From positions 1-36,568 of the forward strand of contig CALYAX010000016.1 in NCBI GenBank assembly GCA_944393665.1: DNA of 36,568 nt. Direction: 5' to 3'. Numbering within the stretch: the first letter of the stretch is position 1; every line of letters starts with the position of its first letter. Positions 9,604 through 17,059 of the stretch are shown here, in pieces. The notes under the pieces are model-generated. The model was not told where the DNA came from and did not search any database. It saw only the letters and a list, made by a program, of their open reading frames with translations. This stretch comes from an uncultured Alphaproteobacteria bacterium. Lineage in GTDB: Bacteria > Pseudomonadota > Alphaproteobacteria > RF32 > CAG-239. The position numbers and the translations under genes are program-made.

Positions 9604-10347
9604 ATGTACTTTATCGATACTCACATTCATTTGCAAGCTTATAACGCCAAAACTGCACCGCAGATTATCAGCGAGGCGGCGGCTTGTGATGTCCAAAAAC
9701 TGGTCTGCGCCGCGGTGACGGAAGCTGACTGGCAAATGATTGGCGGCTGGGCGGAAAAATATCCGCAGGCGGTTGTCCCCGCCTTTGGGATTCATCCCTG
9801 GTATCTGGAAACACTTTCCAACGGCTGGCAGGGGCGCCTGGCTGAACAGCTGGAACGCTTTCCGCAGGCATTGATTGGCGAAACCGGGCTTGACCGCAGC
9901 CGCAATCCCGAACCGGAGCCGCAGGCGGAGGTTTTTCGGATTCATCTGGAACTGGCGGAACAATTTGACCGCCCGCTGCTCATCCATGCTGTCAAGGCCT
10001 GGGATTGGCTGGAAGCTTATTGGCCGCAACTCCGGGAGCGGCGTTTTGTCATTCATTCTTTTAATGCCCGGCGCGAGCAGCTGGATAAGATTATCAAAGC
10101 CGGCGGATATGTTTCTTTTTCCAATTCCATTTGCCGCAACCGTGATTTTGCCGCTTTGGCGGCAGCCGTCCCGGCAGAAAAACTTCTGTTTGAAACGGAT
10201 GGCCCGTTTCAGGGACCGGAAGGAAAAGACTCCCATCCCTGCCAGATTGCGGCTCTTTGTGCCAAAGTGGCGGCTACCCGCCCTGAACCGGCTGCTGATC
10301 TTGCCGCTCGGGTTTATATGAATTCTTTGAGGTTTATCAATGTCTGA
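9604..10347 (+). CDS. tatD: TatD-family metal-dependent hydrolase
   Basis: 247 residues in the amidohydrolase-type TIM barrel family of TatD/YcfH/YjjV, which act as metal-dependent nucleases or phosphoesterases. The metal ligands are visible in order: DTHIHL near residue 5, E in IGETGLD, H in LLIHAVKAW, H in VIHSFNA and D in FETDGPF. The protein is slightly shorter than the usual 255-265 residues. The ATG at 9604 has no clear ribosome site; a TTG directly before it would add one residue. The 3' end overlaps tcdA by 8 bp, so translation of the two is probably coupled. TatD paralogues cannot be told apart from sequence alone, so the exact substrate is open. Confidence 0.88.
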   Translation: MYFIDTHIHLQAYNAKTAPQIISEAAACDVQKLVCAAVTEADWQMIGGWAEKYPQAVVPAFGIHPWYLETLSNGWQGRLAEQLERFPQALIGETGLDRSRNPEPEPQAEVFRIHLELAEQFDRPLLIHAVKAWDWLEAYWPQLRERRFVIHSFNARREQLDKIIKAGGYVSFSNSICRNRDFAALAAAVPAEKLLFETDGPFQGPEGKDSHPCQIAALCAKVAATRPEPAADLAARVYMNSLRFINV

Positions 10348-11089
10348 AATTTTTTCTCCCCGTCTGACGCGAACCCGTATGCTGCTTGGCGATGAGGGAA
10401 TAACCCGGCTGCAGCGCGCAACAGTCATGCTCATCGGGCTCGGCGCTGTCGGCGGTTATGCGCTGGAGGCTTTGGCCCGCTCCGGAATAGGACGGCTGAT
10501 TCTGGTTGATTTTGATGTTTTTGACGAAACCAATATCAACCGCCAGATTTTGGCCTTGTCTTCAACTGTCGGGCGTCTCAAAACCGAAGTGGCGCGCGAA
10601 AGAGTTCTCGATATTAATCCTGATTGCCGGGTGGAAGTCCGCAATTTGTTTGTCAATGCCGAAACGCTTCCGGCCCTGTTAGAAACGCCGGTTGATTTTG
10701 TCATTGATGCCATCGATGCCCTCAATCCCAAATGCTGCCTGATGGAAGAGTTATACCGCCGCGGAATCCCTTTCATTTCTTCGATGGGAGCAGCCCTCAA
10801 GTCTGATCCGGCATTTATTAAATGCGGGACGCTGAGCGCCAGCAAAAACTGCGGCCTGGCTAAATTTATCCGCAAACGCCTGCGCCGTCGCGGCGTGGAA
10901 ATCAACCGGATTCAATGTGTTTATTCCGATGAGCAGGTCTCTCTGCCGGAAACCGCCCTCTGCGCTGCCGAAACCGCAGCGGAAAACGGCCGTGTCCGTC
11001 ATACTTTGGGTTCTTTGCCGACTATCACCGCCATTTTCGGTCTGACTATTGCCAATTATGTCATTACCCGTCTGTCCGGATACAAATAA
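10340..11089 (+). CDS. tcdA: tRNA threonylcarbamoyladenosine dehydratase (E1-like, CsdL/TcdA family)
   Basis: 249 residues of the ThiF/MoeB/HesA E1-like fold. TcdA uses ATP to cyclise t6A to ct6A at position 37 of tRNAs that read ANN codons. Visible are the nucleotide-binding loop MLIGLGAVGGYALEALARSG, the acidic strand LVDFDVFDETNINRQ, DFVIDAIDALNPK, and a C-terminal hydrophobic ATIFG-like segment (TITAIFGLTIANYV). It lacks the CxxC zinc pairs of MoeB/ThiF, which favours TcdA. The ATG at 10340 has GAGG 7 nt upstream and lies inside the tatD end. hydF follows after 16 nt, so tatD, tcdA and hydF probably share a transcript. Confidence 0.9.
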   Translation: MSEIFSPRLTRTRMLLGDEGITRLQRATVMLIGLGAVGGYALEALARSGIGRLILVDFDVFDETNINRQILALSSTVGRLKTEVARERVLDINPDCRVEVRNLFVNAETLPALLETPVDFVIDAIDALNPKCCLMEELYRRGIPFISSMGAALKSDPAFIKCGTLSASKNCGLAKFIRKRLRRRGVEINRIQCVYSDEQVSLPETALCAAETAAENGRVRHTLGSLPTITAIFGLTIANYVITRLSGYK

Positions 11090-11105
11090 AGAAAGGAATG
11101 TTATC

Positions 11106-12311
11106 ATGAACTCGGCACCAAAATCATTACGTCTGCATTTGGCATTAATGGGACGCGTCAATTCGGGTAAATCCAGTTTTTTAAATCTGGTTTCCGGCCA
11201 GAATATCTCAATCACATCCCCGCACGCAGGAACCACGACCGATGTGGTTGAAAAAACGCAGGAACTGTTGCCGCTGGGGCCGGTTGTCTGGCTTGATACG
11301 GCGGGATTTGGCGATTTGACGGAGCTCTCGTCGGCGCGTTTGAATAAAACCAAAGCCGTATTTGACCGCGCGGATATCATTCTTTTGGTTTGCGAGGGCA
11401 ATCAAATCGGCTCTTATGAACGGCAGATTATTGATGAAGCCGCCGCCCGCAAGCTGCCGCTGATTAAGATATTTAACAAAGCCGATCTTTTTCCGCACGA
11501 CGGCGGGGGCATAGCCGTTAATTCCACCGATTTCTCGAGCCGTGACCGGGTTTTGACCGCCCTGAAAGCTGAATTAATCAAAGCCTGTCCCGAAGAAATT
11601 ATCAATACGCCGGTCTTGCTCGGCGATTTGGCGCCGGCCGGCGGCCAGGTCATCATGATTGTTCCGGTAGATTTTGAGGCACCCAAAGGACGGCTGATTT
11701 TGCCTCAGGTGCAGGCTATCCGTGACGCGCTGGATCATGATCAGATTGTTACCATCGTCAAAGAAAGCGGATTTGAGAAAGCACTGGCTCAATTAAAACA
11801 GGCGCCGGATTTGGTGGTTTGTGATTCCCAGGTAGTTGATTTTATGACTGCAAAAACCCCGGATTCGGTTAAATGCACGACTTTTTCGGTTTTGTTTGCC
11901 CGCTTAAAAGGCGACATCGTCAAACTGGTGGAGGGAGCGGCGGCCATACGCCGCCTGAAAGACGGCGACAAGGTTTTGATTGCCGAGTCCTGCACGCACC
12001 ATGCCGTTGAAGATGATATCGGCCGGGTTAAAATTCCCCGCTGGCTGCTCGCCAAAACCGGTAAAAAACTTGAAATTAACCATGTCGCCGGTCATGATTT
12101 CCCGGACAATTTGGCAGAATATAAACTGGTGGTGCAATGCGGCGGCTGCATGTTTAACCGCCGTGAGGTTTTGTCACGGATTAACCGTGCCGAACAGGCC
12201 GGTGTCCCCATCACCAATTACGGTGTCTGTATTTCTGAGTTAAAAGGCGTTTTGGAAAGGGTTTTGCAGCCTTTCCCCGAGGCTTTGCGCGCCTATAAAG
12301 GCAACGAATAA
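11106..12311 (+). CDS. hydF: [FeFe]-hydrogenase maturation GTPase HydF
   Basis: 401 residues. HydF is the scaffold that receives the CO, cyanide and dithiomethylamine ligands and delivers the 2Fe precursor to hydrogenase HydA. The N-terminal GTPase has G1 GRVNSGKSS (from G16), G3 DTAG and G4 NKAD. The C-terminal iron-sulfur site has CTH at C296-H298 and CGGC at C345/C348. Family members usually have HCxxC, whereas here the residue before C345 is Gln, so the exchangeable histidine ligand seen in some HydF proteins is missing. The start is the ATG at 11106 with AAAGGA upstream; the longer open frame from 11049 runs back into tcdA. It is transcribed with tatD-tcdA and followed 88 nt later by hydG. 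hydE and hydA are not in the window. Confidence 0.95.
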   Translation: MNSAPKSLRLHLALMGRVNSGKSSFLNLVSGQNISITSPHAGTTTDVVEKTQELLPLGPVVWLDTAGFGDLTELSSARLNKTKAVFDRADIILLVCEGNQIGSYERQIIDEAAARKLPLIKIFNKADLFPHDGGGIAVNSTDFSSRDRVLTALKAELIKACPEEIINTPVLLGDLAPAGGQVIMIVPVDFEAPKGRLILPQVQAIRDALDHDQIVTIVKESGFEKALAQLKQAPDLVVCDSQVVDFMTAKTPDSVKCTTFSVLFARLKGDIVKLVEGAAAIRRLKDGDKVLIAESCTHHAVEDDIGRVKIPRWLLAKTGKKLEINHVAGHDFPDNLAEYKLVVQCGGCMFNRREVLSRINRAEQAGVPITNYGVCISELKGVLERVLQPFPEALRAYKGNE

Positions 12312-12326
12312 AGTTTCAGACAGCTA

Positions 12327-12354
12327 TTGACTCTCAGGCTCAAAGGTCTAAATT
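12327..12354 (+). promoter_or_regulatory. Possible promoter of hydG
   Basis: TTGACT (12327-12332), 16 nt, TAAATT (12349-12354), located in the 88-nt gap between hydF and hydG. The hydG ATG has no visible ribosome site, and read-through from hydF is equally possible. Confidence 0.4.
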
Positions 12355-12399
12355 AACCATCGTGACTAATTTTGATGTTTAATTTTATAAATTATATCT

Positions 12400-13833
12400 A
12401 TGGAAAAGAAAACTGGACTGCCAAAAGTCAATGTTGAAGGACTGAAAAGTTTCATTCCCGAAAATGAAATTAAAGATTTGCTGAAAAATGCTTCCGGCGA
12501 TAAAAAACAAGTCGGGGATATTATTGCCAAATCTTTGGCCAAAAACCGCCTTGATCCTCAGGAAATGGCGATTTTGCTGAATGCAGACGATCCCGAAATT
12601 ATCGAACAGATAAAAGAAGGCGCCCGTACGCTGAAAAAGACCATTTACGGCAACCGGATTGTGTTGTTTGCACCGCTGTATGTCGGTAATGACTGCATCA
12701 ACAATTGCACTTATTGCGGATTCCGCAAGGATAATCTGGATATTGTCCGCAAAACGCTGACTTTGAAAGAACTTGAAAAAGAAGTACGGACTTTGGAATC
12801 CCGCGGCCATAAACGGTTGATTATGGTTTACGGCGAACATCCGCGGTATGATCCCGAGTTTATTGCCGAAACCGTGCGTAAGGTTTATGAAACCAAAGAG
12901 GGCAAAGGCGAAATCCGCCGCGTCAATATCAATGCCGCTCCTCTGGACGTGGAAGGTTTTAAAACCGTTAAAGCGGCAGGTATCGGGACATATCAGATTT
13001 TTCAGGAAACCTATCACGAACCGACATACCGCGCTGTTCATCCCAGCGGGCTCAAAGCCAATTATCTGTGGCGTCTCTATTCTTTTGACCGGGCGATGGA
13101 AGCAGGAATTGATGATGTCGGCATGGGAGCGCTGATCGGGCTGTATAACCACAAGTTTGAGGCTCTGGCGATGCTGTATCATACCATTCATCTGGAAGAA
13201 AAGTTCGGCGTCGGCCCGCATACAATTTCATTTCCGCGGATAGAGCCGGCAATTGGTTCTGATTATGCCAGCCACCCGCCCTATGCGCCGACAGATGAAG
13301 AGTTTATGAAAATGATAGCGGTTATCCGTCTGGCTGTGCCTTATACCGGAATGATCCTGACGGCCCGCGAACCGGTTGCGCTCCGTAATGAAGCTATCGG
13401 TTACGGAATCAGCCAGATTGACGCAGGTTCTGACATCGGTGTCGGTGCTTATTCCGGACAGGATGAAATCAGCAGCGACAAAAAAAGCCAGTTTGTTTTA
13501 AGTGACAACCGTTCGTTGGACCAGGTCATCGGAGAACTCTGCGAGGCGGATTTTCTGCCCTCGTTCTGTACCGGATGTTATCGTCTGGGACGTACCGGAG
13601 AACACTTTATGGAATTTGCGCGTCCCGGATTCGTCAAACGCTTTTGCACCCCAAATGCAATTCTGACATTGCTGGAATATGTCATGGACTATGCCAGCCC
13701 GGAAACGTATGATAAGGCGATGGCGGCGATTGACCGGGAGGTCAGGGCTTATCCTGACAGCGATCCCCGCAAACCAGTTTTGCTGGCTCGGATCGAACAG
13801 GTCAAAGCCGGAAAACGGGATTTATTTTTCTAA
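12400..13833 (+). CDS. hydG: [FeFe]-hydrogenase maturase HydG (radical SAM tyrosine lyase)
   Basis: 477 residues. HydG cleaves tyrosine by radical SAM chemistry to give CO and cyanide bound to iron, the precursor of the H-cluster. The radical SAM cluster motif is CINNCTYC (C99, C103, C106). The C-terminal auxiliary cluster motif CX2CX22C is complete (C390, C393, C416), which separates HydG from the related thiamine enzyme ThiH. Length is normal for HydG (about 470). The start is the first ATG after hydF; the region ahead is AT-rich without a clear ribosome site. A terminator follows directly. With hydF this implies an [FeFe] hydrogenase elsewhere in the genome and an anaerobic, hydrogen-producing or hydrogen-using life style. 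Confidence 0.96.
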   Translation: MEKKTGLPKVNVEGLKSFIPENEIKDLLKNASGDKKQVGDIIAKSLAKNRLDPQEMAILLNADDPEIIEQIKEGARTLKKTIYGNRIVLFAPLYVGNDCINNCTYCGFRKDNLDIVRKTLTLKELEKEVRTLESRGHKRLIMVYGEHPRYDPEFIAETVRKVYETKEGKGEIRRVNINAAPLDVEGFKTVKAAGIGTYQIFQETYHEPTYRAVHPSGLKANYLWRLYSFDRAMEAGIDDVGMGALIGLYNHKFEALAMLYHTIHLEEKFGVGPHTISFPRIEPAIGSDYASHPPYAPTDEEFMKMIAVIRLAVPYTGMILTAREPVALRNEAIGYGISQIDAGSDIGVGAYSGQDEISSDKKSQFVLSDNRSLDQVIGELCEADFLPSFCTGCYRLGRTGEHFMEFARPGFVKRFCTPNAILTLLEYVMDYASPETYDKAMAAIDREVRAYPDSDPRKPVLLARIEQVKAGKRDLFF

Positions 13834-13837
13834 ACCG

Positions 13838-13868
13838 ACAGGCTCCTATCCGGGGGCCTGTTTCTTTC
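13838..13868 (+). terminator. Terminator after hydG
   Basis: Stem ACAGGCTCC (13838-13846) pairs with GGGGCCTGT (13853-13861), one G-T wobble, followed by TTTCTTTC. Confidence 0.75.
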
Positions 13869-13895
13869 TGTGGAAGATCAGGCAATAAACCTTTA

Positions 13896-13924
13896 TTTAA
13901 ATGCCCAAACCAGCTATTACATAT
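13896..13924 (+). promoter_or_regulatory. Possible flagellin-type promoter (chimeric flagellin)
   Basis: TTTAAA (13896-13901), 17 nt, ACATAT (13919-13924). The TTTAAA box and the spacing match those found ahead of the flagellins at 20051, 21547 and 23496; the -10-like part is less well conserved. Confidence 0.35.
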
Positions 13925-13964
13925 AAAAAAGAAATTTATCAACTAACCGGGCGGGGACAAAATT

Positions 13965-16022
13965 TTGAGCGGAATCAGCCTGACATCATCCATGCGGAAC
14001 AATCTGCTGTCGTTGCAGCAGACGGCTAAGCTGCAGGACCTGACCCAGAACCGCCTCGCCACCGGACTGAAAGTCAATTCCGCGATTGATAATCCGTCTT
14101 CCTATTACACTGCCCAGTCTTTGAACAACCGCGCCGAGGATTTGAACGTCCTGCTGGACGCGATGAGCCAGGGGATACAAACCTTAAAAGCCGTCAACGA
14201 AAGTATCGAGGCCGGAACCAAATTTCTGGAACAGGCGAAGTCCATCGCCAACAGCGCGCTGGAAAACCCGCGGGCAATCGGCAAAGGTGGCGGCGGAGAA
14301 ATTCGCTCGTTGGAGGAATACATATCCGAGGGCTACACTGCAATAACCAAAGACATGACCGCAGCGGAAATCGAAACTTTGTTAACTTCCGGCGCCAAAG
14401 TTGTTCTTGCCGGAGATATCACTCTTGACCGGGGACTAAAAGTTACCGCTGACAATATCAAATTAGATGGCAATGGACATAAACTGACCTATGCAGCTGC
14501 CGGAGTCGGTGAAGCAGTCATTACCATAGACGGCAATGGAGCGGGTGCAGATATTTCCAACTTAAGGATAAGCGCTTCCGGGGAGAAAGTCATCGGTATT
14601 AAAGCTGCCAACGGCGGAAAATTGACCTTGGACAATCTTCAGGGCATAAAAGTCAGCGGCCTTGGTGCGCAGGCCTTATGGTATCGCGATAAAACTTTAT
14701 ATGACGGCAAGGGTAATACGGAAGCGATAATAAAACAACAGGGTGCCAACGCTTTGGCAGCCACGGCCGCAAATCAGTTTTATGTCGGTGACAAGAACGG
14801 AGCTTTTGGTCAGGGTAACTGGTATCTTCCCGCCATCGGCGAGTTGATGGAAATGTTCGGTACTGATACCTCGGCAATGATAGACGGCAGGGGTGTCAGC
14901 GGTGTCATCGGCGATAATAAAAACGCCATTGACAAAGCGCTCACAATCTTAAAGAGTAAAGGTGTGGAGGCTGAAGCTTTGGGTAATAAATATTATTGGT
15001 CTTCCGCAGAGTTTACTAGTAACTTTTCGTGGGTACTCAACGGAGGTAGCGGTAACCGTCACCTCGTCAGTAAGACTAACGCCTACGGCGTGCGGTGTTT
15101 CCAGCTTTTAGAAAATTGTTTTTCACCCTTTAACTCTTCCGCCGCCGGAACCGGCGGCGGCTCAGGGAGCGGTGTAGCTGCTCCGAAAATCGGCGATATT
15201 ATGTATTCCGACAAGACCTGGGGCTCGGCTGACGACTATGTCCGGGGCGGCGGCAAAACCGCCGTAGGCGTTGTCGTTGGCGTTAACGCCGATGGCTCCG
15301 TCAAAATCATGAACCTGAAAGATTTAACTTTTAGCTCTAAAGGCTCAACCGGCAATTTTAACCCCGATAAACCTTATGGGGGAAGTGTGTCAAACAGCTA
15401 CTGGTCAACCGCCTATCAAGACATAACGGCTATTCCAAACTACGGGAGAGATGAACTTTTAACTGCGGCGCAATCCGGCGGCAAAGTCAATATTACCTTT
15501 ACCTCTTCCGGTACCGGCGGTATTTCTTCCAGTATTGCTTCTTCCTATACCGATCAGTTCAACCAGATTCTGACGCAGTACGACCAGTTAATCAACGATT
15601 CCTGGTACAAAGGCGTCAATCTGCTTAAAAGCCAGGACCTGAAAGTGATTTTTAATGAATCCAGAACTGCCGATTTGGACATCAAAGGCGTGGACGCCAC
15701 GTCTGCCGGTCTGGGGCTGGGAACCGCGTACTGGAGCAGTGCCGCCGGGGTGCAAAAGTCGCTTGACCAGATTGACAGCGCCATCAACCAGCTGCGGCTG
15801 TATGCCTCGGAGTTCGGTAACTACTACCAGATTGTCACCACCCGGGAGAATTTTACCAATTCGCTGATTAATGTTTTGACCGAGGGAGCGGACGCCTTGA
15901 CCTTGGCAGATATGAATCAGGAAAGCGCCAATATGCTGGCCTTGCAGACCCGCCAGCAGCTGGCGGTTAATTCCCTCTCGCTTGCCTCTCAGGCCAGCCA
16001 GAGTGTTTTGAAGTTGTTTTAG
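13965..16022 (+). CDS. Chimeric flagellin with inserted beta-helix-like and C-type-lectin-like domains
   Basis: 685 residues against about 370 for the other flagellins here. Residues 1-102 are the flagellin N-terminal D0/D1 helices (SGISLTSSMRNNLLSLQ, LATGLKVNSAIDNPSSYY) and about 527-685 the C-terminal D1/D0 helices ending LASQASQSVLKLF. The roughly 424 residues between replace the surface domain. In order: a beta-helix-like stretch (146-233, DITLDRG...DGNGHKLTY), a lectin-like half (about 237-387) with GNWYLPAIGELMEMF at 284-298 and YYWSSAEF...GVRCFQ at 343-380, a Gly/Ser-rich linker (about 388-407), then GDIMYSDKTWGSADDYV from 410. The last two belong to a DUF1566-like C-type-lectin fold, apparently in reversed order. 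The start is TTG at 13965, exactly where the paralogues have ATG, with GGGGA upstream. The end of the lectin half looks like a retroelement-diversified region. Confidence 0.93.
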   Translation: MSGISLTSSMRNNLLSLQQTAKLQDLTQNRLATGLKVNSAIDNPSSYYTAQSLNNRAEDLNVLLDAMSQGIQTLKAVNESIEAGTKFLEQAKSIANSALENPRAIGKGGGGEIRSLEEYISEGYTAITKDMTAAEIETLLTSGAKVVLAGDITLDRGLKVTADNIKLDGNGHKLTYAAAGVGEAVITIDGNGAGADISNLRISASGEKVIGIKAANGGKLTLDNLQGIKVSGLGAQALWYRDKTLYDGKGNTEAIIKQQGANALAATAANQFYVGDKNGAFGQGNWYLPAIGELMEMFGTDTSAMIDGRGVSGVIGDNKNAIDKALTILKSKGVEAEALGNKYYWSSAEFTSNFSWVLNGGSGNRHLVSKTNAYGVRCFQLLENCFSPFNSSAAGTGGGSGSGVAAPKIGDIMYSDKTWGSADDYVRGGGKTAVGVVVGVNADGSVKIMNLKDLTFSSKGSTGNFNPDKPYGGSVSNSYWSTAYQDITAIPNYGRDELLTAAQSGGKVNITFTSSGTGGISSSIASSYTDQFNQILTQYDQLINDSWYKGVNLLKSQDLKVIFNESRTADLDIKGVDATSAGLGLGTAYWSSAAGVQKSLDQIDSAINQLRLYASEFGNYYQIVTTRENFTNSLINVLTEGADALTLADMNQESANMLALQTRQQLAVNSLSLASQASQSVLKLF
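14991..15104 (+). other. Candidate DGR variable region (VR) in the flagellin lectin-like domain
   Basis: Encodes residues 343-380, YYWSSAEF to GVRCFQ. In the 25 codons from F350 to Y374, 20 end in C or T while their first two bases are scattered (TTT, ACT, AGT, AAC, CTC, GGT, AGC, CGT, CAC, GTC, GCC among them). That is what adenine mutagenesis of AAC/AAT template codons produces. The fixed YYWSS start and VRCF end match the usual frame of lectin-type DGR targets. No template repeat or reverse transcriptase is in the window, so this is an inference from codon pattern and domain type. Confidence 0.6.
15139..15160. repeat. GC-rich perfect inverted repeat downstream of the candidate VR
   Basis: CCGCCGCCGG (15139-15148), two bases AA, then its exact complement (15151-15160). 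As a folded hairpin this gives a 9-bp stem and a GAAC tetraloop. It starts 34 nt after the last VRCFQ codon and lies in the linker coding sequence. Known DGR targets carry a GC-rich hairpin or cruciform just downstream of the variable region that aids retrohoming. It could instead simply be a Gly/Ala linker with skewed codons. Confidence 0.85.
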
Positions 16023-16083
16023 CGGTACACAAATGAACCGGGCCGCTTTCAAGGTATTTCCATTTTCCGCCATGCGATTTTTT

Positions 16084-16120
16084 GATTTTTCTAGAAAATT
16101 TCTGAAAAATCGTTTATTTT
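16084..16120 (+). terminator. Possible AT-rich terminator after the chimeric flagellin
   Basis: GATTTTTC plus AGAAA pair with TTTCT plus GAAAAATC (16084-16111) with a single bulged T, followed by GTTTATTTT. The stem is almost all A-T, so strength is doubtful. The rest of the 176-bp gap holds a TATAAT box (16157-16162) with no good -35 partner. Confidence 0.4.
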
Positions 16121-16198
16121 CCGCCGTTTGTTTACCGGATATTAAAGCTTGGATTTTATAATAGTTCCAAAATCTTGTGCTGAATGGGACTCCGTACC

Positions 16199-17059
16199 AT
16201 GAAAATGATTAAACCAATCGTAAATATCTCCAAAGTCGCCGACAATTACGACACTTTTGTCCTTGGCTTCAACGGCGTTTTGACTGATGGTGCCGGAATT
16301 TATCCGGAAGCGGCCAATGCCCTGATTAGTCTGTATAAAAACGGCAAAAAAATTATTTTGCTCAGCAATACCCCCCTGCGGATTGCAGCCTTGGTTTCCT
16401 GGCTTCAGATTCATAAAGTTCCTTTAGAACTGTTCAGTTGTATTATGACCGCTGGCGAAATTCTCCATTACAAATTAAAAGCGGCTTCGGGAGAACTGGC
16501 CGCCATCGGAACGGATTATTATCATTTGGGCAATTCCTCCGATAAGGGAGTTTTTGCAGGTTTGAATTACCATGCCGTTCACGCTCTGGAAACAGCTCAT
16601 TTCCTTTATATGAGCGCGGTTGCCGACCAGTCTGACCTTTTGGAAAAATATCTGCCGGCTTTGGAACATGCGGCTGGTCTCGGGTTGCCGTTTATTTGTG
16701 CCGGCAATGACACATCTTGTTTTCTTAATGGTAAAATCGCCCTTGCTCCAGGTGCCCTGGCCGAGCAGTATGCCGTTATGGGCGGCCGCATTATCACCCT
16801 TGGCAAGCCCGATACCAGGCTGTTTAATTATTGTCTTGACGGTATCGACAACCCTGGCGCTGTTTTAGTCATCGGTGACAATGTGGCGACCGATATTAAA
16901 GGGGCAGAGCTTTTGGGGCTTGATTCGATGTTGATTTCCAAAGGCGTGCACGTCAATTTCTTAGGGGAGGGCTATATCCCCGACGTGGCCAAAACCCGTG
17001 AATTGTCCAATAACTATGACGCTTCGCCCAACTATGTCGTTTCCGGATTGAGGTGGTAA
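16199..17059 (+). CDS. HAD-superfamily class IIA protein, probable pseudoenzyme
   Basis: 286 residues from the ATG at 16199 (GGGA 9 nt upstream); an in-frame ATG at 16184 would add five residues. It fits the alphaproteobacterial HAD-IIA family (NagD-like, about 290 residues). The late HAD motifs are intact: the lysine in GKPDTRLFNY and the acidic pair in VIGDNVATDIKGAELLG. The first motif, normally D-x-W/D-G-V-L, reads FVLGFNGVLTDG, so the nucleophilic Asp is Gly. A dephosphorylation through an aspartyl-phosphate is then impossible; the protein may be a binding or regulatory relative. The stop codon is directly followed by the ATG of the next gene, so the two are probably cotranslated. A TATAAT box at 16157-16162 may be its -10. 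Confidence 0.8.
   Translation: MKMIKPIVNISKVADNYDTFVLGFNGVLTDGAGIYPEAANALISLYKNGKKIILLSNTPLRIAALVSWLQIHKVPLELFSCIMTAGEILHYKLKAASGELAAIGTDYYHLGNSSDKGVFAGLNYHAVHALETAHFLYMSAVADQSDLLEKYLPALEHAAGLGLPFICAGNDTSCFLNGKIALAPGALAEQYAVMGGRIITLGKPDTRLFNYCLDGIDNPGAVLVIGDNVATDIKGAELLGLDSMLISKGVHVNFLGEGYIPDVAKTRELSNNYDASPNYVVSGLRW

Noticed and set aside
12400..13833. HydG as a ThiH tyrosine lyase of thiamine synthesis
   Set aside because: The C-terminal CX2CX22C motif and the adjacent hydF identify HydG.
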